NCBI GenBank assembly: GCA_012961365.1
Contig: DTZN01000309.1
Span: forward strand, 1 to 15,457
Source of the DNA: Hydrogenothermaceae bacterium
Lineage (GTDB): Bacteria; Aquificota; Aquificia; Aquificales; Hydrogenothermaceae
Length of the DNA stretch: 15,457 nucleotides
Reading direction: 5' to 3'
Part shown: piece by piece, positions 5,932 through 12,908 of the stretch
Layout of the letters: every line of letters begins with the position of its first letter
Position numbering within the stretch: the stretch's first letter is position 1
Notes under the pieces: generated by a model
What the model saw: the letters and a program-made list of their open reading frames with translations, nothing else
Database searches by the model: none
What the model was told of the DNA's origin: nothing
Program-made: the position numbers and the translations under genes

Positions 5932-7928
5932 TATTTAACCCCTCTTATTAATCTATAATCTTTATAAACTTCATTTGCAACTTTAGACCATATATTAGAG
6001 CAGTTTTTTATAATGTTAATATCTGGCAGTTTATCTGCATTAGTTCTAACCATAGCTATTATATACCAACTGTTAATATTACATTCCTTTTTGTATTTTT
6101 CGGCAAAGGATTTTAGTATATTTAACACTTGTTTGTATTTGTTTTTTTCAAATGCTTTTGTGATTAATTTTTCAATAAAGTTCTTAATAAAAATATCCTC
6201 TTGGTAATTTTTTAGTAAAAATTCTAAATTAGTTTCCGCTTGCTTTATAGATTTATCAAAGTTTTCTTCCATGTTTATATATGCAACAACAATTTTACTT
6301 TCTGGATTTTTACAATTTAATAGTTTATTTTTTATTTTAGTTATATCTTTCTTTAAAAACACATATACTTTTGAAAGAACTGTGTAATACTGGCAACCTT
6401 TTTTACTTACAGTTTTTAATACTTTTAGAGTTTGCTTATATTTTTGTTTATTAAACAAGCTTTCTGCTAGTTTAAGTTTATAATCATCTTTTTTATATTT
6501 TTTTACTAAAAATTCATATAAATCTATTCTATAATCCAAGCTACATTTACCTAAATTTTCTACTAACTTTAATAATGTGTTTTCAGTAAAAATCACTTTA
6601 AAAAATTTAGGGTTTGATGTATAAAGCTCACATAGATACTTAGGTTTAACTTTTATAATTTTATCTTTCCATAAATTTCTTACATACTCTTTTTCTTCAT
6701 AACTAAATCTGTCTGTCTCAACCACTGAAAGTTCCCAGCTTAATTTTTTTATTAAAAAATCTGACTCGTATTTTAGTATTAACTGACCAAAGTTTCCAAG
6801 AGCATGTCTACCAATAGGAGTATTTCTATTGCTAATCAGTTCTTGATATACAAATCTAATTGGGTTTTTTAAGTCTTCATCTTCTATTTTGGATAGTTTC
6901 TTTTTTATAGGTTCTTCTTCCTTTAGGGAAAGAATTTTTAATTTTGCAATAATTGCCTCTTTAGTATCTTTATAGTCCTGTGCAAGATAATAATAATGGT
7001 TAAACGCAGATATTAAATCCCTTTGTTTAACATCTATATCTCCAAGTCTAAGAATTGCTTTTCTTATTATTTCTAAATCCTGCGTTGTTCCTATTATTTT
7101 TCTAAAAAGTTGTTTTGCAAATTTATATTTACCAATCCTATACATATTTTCTGCAACTATATAATAAAATTGGGGATTATCTATAAGATAAGTTTCATAG
7201 TATTTGTAGGTTTTTATTAAGTATTTAGATGCTTCTTTGTATTTGCCTTTCTCGAAAAGTATCAATCCATTTAAAAATTGGACTTCATCTGTATTTTGTC
7301 TTAAAATTTGTCGCACACTTATTCTTATTGCAAATGCTGCAACTACATCTAGTTTTTTTAACCAAACAGCTGTTCTTAATATCCCTATTAAAGTTTTTAT
7401 TTCTTGTTTTCTATTTCTTGAATTATAAAGGGCAAATTTATAAAAATTCATAGCTCTTTCATAAAATCCCCATACTTCAAACAAATAAGCTTTTGTATAG
7501 TAATAATCCCAGTTTAGTTTTTTTGATACTCCTAAATAAAGGTTTAAAAGAGAAAGGGCGGTGTAAAAATATTTTTTTATTCCTGTTTTTCTTCCTATTT
7601 TTATATAAATTTTCGCAAGAAGATATAGGGACTTTTTATAATATGGATTTTTAGGATAGCGAATAAGTTTATATAAAATGTTTATTGCTGTATAATATGA
7701 CCCTACTTTGTAGTAATGAACTGCATCTTTATATAACTTCTTAAAATCTTTTTTAGGTTTTATTACAGGTGGTGGTAATTGGTTTGTTGTATTAATGTTA
7801 TTTTTTTGTGCAAATGCTATGTTGATTAATAAAAAAAATATACTAAGCCCTAATATTAATGTTTTCTTTAGCTTTTCTAAAAGATTTGACTTCTTTTTGT
7901 GTTTTAATTTTAAGGGAATATTCTTCAA
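5931..7928 (-). CDS. Exported TPR-like solenoid protein of unknown function, embedded in the flagellar operon
   Basis: I do not recognise this 665-residue protein as a named family. Its N-terminus has a long basic region followed by LILGLSIFFLLINIAFAQ, a convincing signal peptide likely cleaved after Ala40. A short Pro-rich linker (51-60) precedes helical repeats. TPR-like units are visible at about 66-112, 217-244, 253-279, 292-333 and 485-506, with Tyr/Lys-rich helices throughout. There are six cysteines (433, 462, 512, 539, 616, 643), all in the C-terminal third, consistent with periplasmic disulfides. No membrane anchor follows the signal, so I expect a periplasmic or envelope protein. 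The only usual start codon before the signal peptide is TTG at 7928, giving an 86-base overlap with the fliK-like gene; an in-frame stop lies 18 bases above it. The stop overlaps flgB by one base. By context it may be a motor-associated scaffold, comparable in architecture to PflA of Campylobacter, but that is inference only. Confidence 0.8.
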   Translation of the reverse strand: MKNIPLKLKHKKKSNLLEKLKKTLILGLSIFFLLINIAFAQKNNINTTNQLPPPVIKPKKDFKKLYKDAVHYYKVGSYYTAINILYKLIRYPKNPYYKKSLYLLAKIYIKIGRKTGIKKYFYTALSLLNLYLGVSKKLNWDYYYTKAYLFEVWGFYERAMNFYKFALYNSRNRKQEIKTLIGILRTAVWLKKLDVVAAFAIRISVRQILRQNTDEVQFLNGLILFEKGKYKEASKYLIKTYKYYETYLIDNPQFYYIVAENMYRIGKYKFAKQLFRKIIGTTQDLEIIRKAILRLGDIDVKQRDLISAFNHYYYLAQDYKDTKEAIIAKLKILSLKEEEPIKKKLSKIEDEDLKNPIRFVYQELISNRNTPIGRHALGNFGQLILKYESDFLIKKLSWELSVVETDRFSYEEKEYVRNLWKDKIIKVKPKYLCELYTSNPKFFKVIFTENTLLKLVENLGKCSLDYRIDLYEFLVKKYKKDDYKLKLAESLFNKQKYKQTLKVLKTVSKKGCQYYTVLSKVYVFLKKDITKIKNKLLNCKNPESKIVVAYINMEENFDKSIKQAETNLEFLLKNYQEDIFIKNFIEKLITKAFEKNKYKQVLNILKSFAEKYKKECNINSWYIIAMVRTNADKLPDINIIKNCSNIWSKVANEVYKDYRLIRGVK

Positions 7929-10224
7929 AGCCTGTCTCTTTAATTATATTTTCTACATCTTTATAGAATGTATCATAAATACCTTCGTTTATTAACATAC
8001 TTATGTTTAATTTTTGGTTAGTTAAGTTTGCTTTAAGAACTAAATCTTTAGAAACAATTTTTAATGATATATGCTTCATAGCTAGCTTTTTCATATTTTC
8101 TATTCTTTCTATAGTATGTCTTAGATTTGTTTGTTTTTGAAATTCATTATTTTCTGTTTTTTCTATTAATTCTTTGCTTTCTAAATTTTCTGCTGTTTCT
8201 ATTATTTGTTCTTCAGTTTGCAGGTTTTTTGTGTTTTCTTGTTTAGTTAATTTTTCAATAGAGATTGTGTTATTTATAAAATTTTCCATTTGCTGAGTAT
8301 TTTTATGTAAAACTTGGTTATTGTTTTCTAGTTTTACCGAAATTTTCGCATCTTCTATATTTTCAAAAGTTAATGTTTTACTAATTTTCATTTCTTTTTT
8401 ATTTGTTGCTGTTTTTTCTATCTTGATATTATCTAGTTTATACTTGTGGTATTTTTTGAAATTTACAGGTATGGAAGAAACAATTGTTTGAGAAATCTGA
8501 ATACTTTGCTTATTTGTTCTATTTAAATCTGTTTCTGTATTTTGGTTTACGTTAAGTAAATTTTGCTTGTCTATTTCTAAGTTATTCGTTTTAGAAAATT
8601 TACCATCTAAATATGTATTATTTATATCTGTTTGATTGTCTAAACTTTCAAATTGAATTTCAAACATTTTTAGATTTTCTGCTAACTTTATGTTTTTAGA
8701 TTGTTCATTATTAAACTCTACTTGTTTTTCTGTTTGTTTGTTAGTTTTTTCATTTATTGTATGTTGTATGCTTTTCAAATTTTTAAGTGTTTGGGTAATT
8801 TTACTGTTATTTGAGTATTGATTAACTATTTGATTAAAATTTTCTCTACGTTTTTGTTTAGAGTTTGTATTACTAGTTTCAAACTCTTGTTTAAATTGTG
8901 CTACAAATATATGCGCATTTGAAAGTTGTAGATTATCATTTTTATTTTCTTGGTTTTTATCTTCATGTGTTTGTGTTTTAAAGGTTCTTAGTTTATAGTT
9001 TTCTTTGCGTATGAGATTTTGTTGAGCTTTATTGCTTATAAGTATATTTTTAGATACTTCTTCTTTTTGATGCTTTTGTTGAAATTTTTTAGATATTTTT
9101 TCAGTAAATTTTGAGGTATTTTCAGGTAAATTTAATTTTTGCTTTAATTTTGTTTGCTTTTCTGCTTCCTGTAAAGGAATTTTAAAGCTAGTTTCACTAA
9201 AACTTTTACTTTTTTGAATTTTATCTGCTTTTTTAGAAGGTATATAAACTGTTTGTTGTTTAGGTTGTTCTTTTAATTTGTTGCTTGTTTCTTTTGTATT
9301 AAATTCATTTGCTTTTATATTTTTTTGATTTGATATATTTTCTCCTGTAGGTATTTGTCTATAATAAAAACTTAATGATTTACTTTTTTTAGTTATAGTT
9401 TCCTCTATATTTTTTGGTAAAGTTTCTATTTTTATGTCTAATTTTTTATAAATTGCTTTTTTATCAATAGTTTTTCCATGGTATATGTTATTTTTTTCCT
9501 GATTAACTAAGTTTATCTGTTTTTCTTTTGTATTTTGTAATTTTGATGTAAAACCATTTTTTTGCACAAGTATTAATTTTAATTGATTTAATGTTTTTAG
9601 TTTTTGCTTAATTTCTTTAGAACTTACTTTTAATATATTTATATTTAAAGTTTTTAAATCTTTTACATCTGTATTTTTTTGGTTATTTGGCAAATTTTTA
9701 TTTGTGTGTTTTTCTTGATTTGTATTTTGAATAAAAATAAATTTGTTTTTTCCTAGTGTTTTTTTCAAGTTATAATTGTTTTTAACCTGAAAATCGTTTT
9801 TAGATTGAAAAGAAGTTAAATCAACATGGTAAAAACTTATTTTTTGTAAAGTATTTGGTAAAGAAAAATGTTTTGTGTTTATGTGTTTAGGGAAAATTTT
9901 ATTAATATTTTTGGTCTTACTAGTTTTTTCATTTTTTATTACTTCTTGTTTTCCTATAGATTTTGTGTATTCATTTTTAGCTATATTTTGGTATAAATTT
10001 TTGTCCTGTTTTGGTTTAATAAGATTATTAAATGAAAAAGCTTTATTAAAAACTACATTTTGCTTTTCACCTGTAAAAGTTGAAACTGTTGTTTTACCAT
10101 TGTTTTTCAAGTGAGACTTAAATAATTCATCAAATAAAACAAATCCTTTTTTTGCTTTGGTTTTTGTTTTTTTACTTTTAGCACTTATAATAAGCTGTGA
10201 ATTATCTATGACTATATTTTTCAT
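7843..10224 (-). CDS. fliK: FliK-like hook-length control protein, unusually large
   Basis: FliK is an exported molecular ruler that measures the hook and switches export from hook to filament proteins. This 793-residue protein is dominated by low-complexity Lys/Asn/Gln/Thr/Glu sequence without a visible fold. I find no Cys or Trp in it. Residues 701-775 form a compact predicted beta/alpha domain: MKHISLKIVSKDLVLKANL, LNISMLI, then a helix and GFEEYSLKIK. This resembles the strand-strand-helix-strand of the FliK C-terminal switch domain, although the usual L-x-P-x-x-LG is absent. The N-terminal FVLFDELFKSHL (28-39) resembles the start of other FliK proteins. The length is about twice that of Salmonella FliK (405). 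It starts at ATG 10224 without a clear Shine-Dalgarno and overlaps the TPR gene by 86 bases. Position in a flagellar operon and composition support the call; sequence similarity is weak. Confidence 0.6.
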   Translation of the reverse strand: MKNIVIDNSQLIISAKSKKTKTKAKKGFVLFDELFKSHLKNNGKTTVSTFTGEKQNVVFNKAFSFNNLIKPKQDKNLYQNIAKNEYTKSIGKQEVIKNEKTSKTKNINKIFPKHINTKHFSLPNTLQKISFYHVDLTSFQSKNDFQVKNNYNLKKTLGKNKFIFIQNTNQEKHTNKNLPNNQKNTDVKDLKTLNINILKVSSKEIKQKLKTLNQLKLILVQKNGFTSKLQNTKEKQINLVNQEKNNIYHGKTIDKKAIYKKLDIKIETLPKNIEETITKKSKSLSFYYRQIPTGENISNQKNIKANEFNTKETSNKLKEQPKQQTVYIPSKKADKIQKSKSFSETSFKIPLQEAEKQTKLKQKLNLPENTSKFTEKISKKFQQKHQKEEVSKNILISNKAQQNLIRKENYKLRTFKTQTHEDKNQENKNDNLQLSNAHIFVAQFKQEFETSNTNSKQKRRENFNQIVNQYSNNSKITQTLKNLKSIQHTINEKTNKQTEKQVEFNNEQSKNIKLAENLKMFEIQFESLDNQTDINNTYLDGKFSKTNNLEIDKQNLLNVNQNTETDLNRTNKQSIQISQTIVSSIPVNFKKYHKYKLDNIKIEKTATNKKEMKISKTLTFENIEDAKISVKLENNNQVLHKNTQQMENFINNTISIEKLTKQENTKNLQTEEQIIETAENLESKELIEKTENNEFQKQTNLRHTIERIENMKKLAMKHISLKIVSKDLVLKANLTNQKLNISMLINEGIYDTFYKDVENIIKETGFEEYSLKIKTQKEVKSFRKAKENINIRA

Positions 10225-10242
10225 TTTAAAATTTTAGTTTTA

Positions 10243-10271
10243 TTTATAAATTCTTTTTCGAAATTTAGCAA
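10243..10271 (-). promoter_or_regulatory. Possible sigma-70-type promoter between fliA and the fliK-like gene
   Basis: On the reverse strand TTGCTA (10271-10266) and TATAAA (10248-10243) are separated by exactly 17 bases, and the -10 box lies about 19 bases before the fliK ATG. They match four and five of six consensus positions. This is also the only gap larger than 20 bases in the window (54 bases). Such matches occur by chance in AT-rich DNA. I see no sigma-28 (GCCGATAA-type) box here and no terminator hairpin. Confidence 0.35.
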
Positions 10272-10278
10272 GGATTAT

Positions 10279-10902
10279 TTAATATTTAAATATCTTTCTT
10301 AATTTAGATAAAGCTTGAGATTTTATCTGGGATATCCTAGAAACTGATATATTTAGTTTCTTTGAAATTTCTTTTAAATCTTTTTCTTCAAAAAATATCA
10401 TTTGTAATATCTGTTTTTCTTTTTCTGAAAGTGTATTTAAAACTTTTAGTAGTTTTTCTTTAAGCTCTGATTTTTCTGCATACTCTTCTGGTGTTTCTAA
10501 CTTAGATACGAGAATATCTATAAACTTTAAATTATCTGTTTTGTTTATAGATTTTTCTATACTCAAAAATATTGCAGAGTTTGATATGGGAATATCCATA
10601 TTTTCATCAACTATCTCACCTTTTTTAATTTTTTCTCTTAACCCTCTAGGTAAAATATCTAAACTTCTCAAGTAATCAAGTATTTCTCCTCTAATTTTTA
10701 TATATGCGTAAGTTGAAAATTTTGCTTTGTCTTTATCATATTTTTCTATTGCTTTCATTAAACCTATAACACCTATATTTACAAGCTCATCAAACTCTAT
10801 CTCACCTTTTGGTATACGGTAATAAATCTTACTTGCAACTTTCTTAACTAACTGTAAGTTCTCTAAAACTAAACTATCTCTTTCTTGCTTAGTTAATTGC
10901 AT
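10279..10902 (-). CDS. fliA: FliA, flagellar sigma factor 28, with shortened region 3
   Basis: FliA directs RNA polymerase to late flagellar promoters and is normally held inactive by FlgM until the hook is finished. The 207 residues contain sigma region 2 (about 12-82, with FDELVNIGVIGLMKAIEKYD and FSTYAYIKIRGEILDYLRSLD). They also contain sigma region 4 (about 155-205, with the helix-turn-helix LKEISKKLNISVSRISQIKSQA). Between them FliA proteins normally carry region 3 with an LGREPTEEEIAEYLG-type helix-turn-helix. Here only LPRGLREKIKKGEI (84-97) and a short linker remain, so about 25-30 residues appear to be missing. It follows flhG by three bases, in the flhA-flhF-flhG-fliA order common in polar flagellates. 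The ribosome binding site is weak. The -10 and -35 recognition domains look intact. Confidence 0.92.
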   Translation of the reverse strand: MQLTKQERDSLVLENLQLVKKVASKIYYRIPKGEIEFDELVNIGVIGLMKAIEKYDKDKAKFSTYAYIKIRGEILDYLRSLDILPRGLREKIKKGEIVDENMDIPISNSAIFLSIEKSINKTDNLKFIDILVSKLETPEEYAEKSELKEKLLKVLNTLSEKEKQILQMIFFEEKDLKEISKKLNISVSRISQIKSQALSKLRKIFKY

Positions 10903-10905
10903 TAT

Positions 10906-11766
10906 TTATTCTTTTTTTAAAAAACTCATTAATTTTTTCCAGAAATTTCCATCTTTTTCAAAATCGTACTCTTCTCCTACTTCTTTTGAGGCAATTGCTG
11001 TTATTGCTCTTGTAAAGTCGTCAGATGGAAAAACTTCAGATATAAGCTTTTTAGATTTTATAGATTTATTTAAAGTCTGGGAGTAAGGTATCCAACCGGC
11101 AAGTTGTATATTTTTATTTACAAATCTTTTAAAAGAACTATTTAATCTATCATATGTAAATAATGCTTCATTTTTGTTTTTACACATATTAATAACGAGT
11201 TTAAAGTTTGTATAGTTATAAATTTTATAAATTGATTTCATTAATGCATAAGCATCCATCATTGCAGGAGGTTCTGGAGTTGTTATTACATAGCATCTGC
11301 TAGATGCTCTAATAAATGAAATAACTTTATTATCAATTCCTGCAGCAGTATCTATAATTACAAAATCGTAATCTTTAGAAAAGTCTGTTAAATCACTAAT
11401 TATTTTCATCATCATAAAATCTTCTAAATCTTCTAAAGTATCTATTCCAGAAAATCCCGGTAAAACATCAAATCCTTTTGAATTTATTACTATATCTTGA
11501 GGTTTTTTACCTGAAAGTAATGCCTTTAAATTATTTTGAGGTTTTAAATTTAGTATTACATGAACATCTGCCATTCCCATGTCTGCATCTATAAGAAGCA
11601 CTTTTCTACCAAATTTATTTGCTAATATGTAAGACAAGTTGACAGCAAAATTTGTTTTACCAACACCTCCTTTTCCTGAAGCAATAGAAATAAACTTGCT
11701 GTGTTTTTCTTGATTTTTCTTATTTACAAGCTCAAGAAGTTTCTGGGCTTGTTGGTTTATATTCAT
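10906..11766 (-). CDS. flhG: FlhG (FleN/YlxH), MinD-like ATPase controlling flagellar number
   Basis: FlhG is a membrane-associating ATPase that limits flagellar number by stimulating the GTPase FlhF. The 286-residue length is normal. It has a deviant Walker A GKGGVGKT at 31-38 with the signature Lys32 and Lys37, and a switch segment LIDADMGMADVHV at 58-70. Walker B DFVIIDTAAG is at 134-143, and the family's TTPEPPAMMDAYALMK follows. The N-terminus reads INQQAQKLLELV, a close variant of the DQAxxLR activation helix by which FlhG stimulates FlhF. A basic, hydrophobic C-terminal end (NFWKKLMSFLKKE) could be the membrane-targeting helix. It overlaps flhF by four bases (ATGA), consistent with coupled synthesis of the pair. 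Confidence 0.95.
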   Translation of the reverse strand: MNINQQAQKLLELVNKKNQEKHSKFISIASGKGGVGKTNFAVNLSYILANKFGRKVLLIDADMGMADVHVILNLKPQNNLKALLSGKKPQDIVINSKGFDVLPGFSGIDTLEDLEDFMMMKIISDLTDFSKDYDFVIIDTAAGIDNKVISFIRASSRCYVITTPEPPAMMDAYALMKSIYKIYNYTNFKLVINMCKNKNEALFTYDRLNSSFKRFVNKNIQLAGWIPYSQTLNKSIKSKKLISEVFPSDDFTRAITAIASKEVGEEYDFEKDGNFWKKLMSFLKKE

Positions 11767-12908
11767 CTTTTTTCACCAAGTATGTAAGACGCAATAAGCT
11801 CTGGAGTTAAAACCTCTAAATCTTCTGGTACTCTTTGACCTGTGCTTATATACGAAACAGGAAGACCTGTTAGCACAGGTAGATTTAATAGTAGTCCTGG
11901 TTTTGATGTTTCATCTATTTTAGTAAAAAATAAAGACCTTACTGGAAAGTATGAGCGAAAATTATTTACTATATTCAATGTCTCTTCTGGATTATAATTA
12001 CAACTTATTGTTAAAGTAGCTTCCATCCAATCAAACCCACCTCTTAGGATTTCTTTTACTTCTCCAAGTTTCCATGCATCATAATGGCTTCTTCCAACTG
12101 TATCAATTAATACTATGTCAATATCGGCAAGTTCTAAAAGAGTTTTTCGTAATTTTTTTGCATCTCCTATAGTAAAAAATGGAATATTTAGTATATTTGC
12201 ATAATATTTAGCTTGCTGGATAGCACCTACTTTAAATGTATCTGTAGATATAACTCCTACTTTTAAGTCTTTTTTTAGAATAAACTCAGATGCTATCTTA
12301 AAAAGGTTTGTTGTTTTCCCTACACCTGTAGGTCCTACAAATGCTATAACTTTAAATGTGTTTATATTTTCATCTATATTAAAATCTCCACTAAAAGATA
12401 TGGTATTTTTTATACCTTTTGTTAAAGCTTCTTTAAATGTGGCTTCATTTAAATCCATTTTTCCAGTTTCTAAATCTAAACCACAAGCAGGTTCTATAAC
12501 TTTTTTAGCAACATCAATATCAACACCTTTATCTAAAAGAGTTTCTATTAAATCTAAGGCTTCTCCTGTGAAATCTTTCAACTGTTCATAATGAATATTC
12601 TTTTTTACTTCCACATGAGGAGGAGGCTCAATTACTTTAGGAACTGCGGTTTTTAGTTTTTCTTCTACTATGCTTTCTACTTTTTCTAAAATTTCTTCAA
12701 AATTAAATGTTTCTTTAGCAAGTTTTTGTTTATCCTCCTTCTCTACAAACAGTTTAAACTTTTTTTTCTTTTTAAAAGGTAGCCACCATATAGTTTCAAA
12801 AATCTCTTCATAATACAAAATTTTTATATCTTCTCCTAGTTCATCTTTTGCCTTATTTATAAGCTCTTGTAGGTCTTCTCCTTCGTAAACTTTAATTTCC
12901 GTTTGCAT
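11763..12908 (-). CDS. flhF: FlhF, SRP-type GTPase specifying flagellar position
   Basis: FlhF is the third SRP-family GTPase (with Ffh and FtsY). It marks the site, usually a cell pole, where a new flagellum is built and helps recruit FliF. The 381-residue protein has a basic, variable N-terminal B domain (about 1-105), an N domain (about 106-185) and a complete G domain. G1 is GPTGVGKT at 192-199, DTFKVGAIQQ at 223-232, the DTVGRS motif at 269-274, and TKIDE at 329-333 for guanine recognition. GLPVSYISTGQRVPEDL follows near the C-terminus. The ATG at 12908 lies 17 bases inside the flhA 3' end with AGGA upstream. A Lys run at 46-50 is encoded by an eight-base T tract on the plus strand. Together with flhG it points to polar, number-controlled flagella. 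Confidence 0.96.
   Translation of the reverse strand: MQTEIKVYEGEDLQELINKAKDELGEDIKILYYEEIFETIWWLPFKKKKKFKLFVEKEDKQKLAKETFNFEEILEKVESIVEEKLKTAVPKVIEPPPHVEVKKNIHYEQLKDFTGEALDLIETLLDKGVDIDVAKKVIEPACGLDLETGKMDLNEATFKEALTKGIKNTISFSGDFNIDENINTFKVIAFVGPTGVGKTTNLFKIASEFILKKDLKVGVISTDTFKVGAIQQAKYYANILNIPFFTIGDAKKLRKTLLELADIDIVLIDTVGRSHYDAWKLGEVKEILRGGFDWMEATLTISCNYNPEETLNIVNNFRSYFPVRSLFFTKIDETSKPGLLLNLPVLTGLPVSYISTGQRVPEDLEVLTPELIASYILGEKR

Noticed and set aside
6013..7995. Several plus-strand open frames of 60-75 codons under the TPR gene
   Set aside because: They lie antisense to a continuous 665-codon gene, lack ribosome binding sites, and have Phe/Leu/Ile-rich translations typical of shadows of Lys/Asn-rich coding sequence.
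7843..10224. The low-complexity 793-codon frame as non-coding or spurious
   Set aside because: An uninterrupted frame of this length in stop-rich AT DNA is very unlikely by chance. It ends in a FliK-like ordered domain and sits in frame order with its operon neighbours.
12760..12773. Eight-base T tract (then C and five T) in flhF as a phase-variation switch
   Set aside because: It encodes the Lys run of the FlhF B domain in an intact frame, and runs of this length are common across this AT-rich window. There is no specific sign of slippage.
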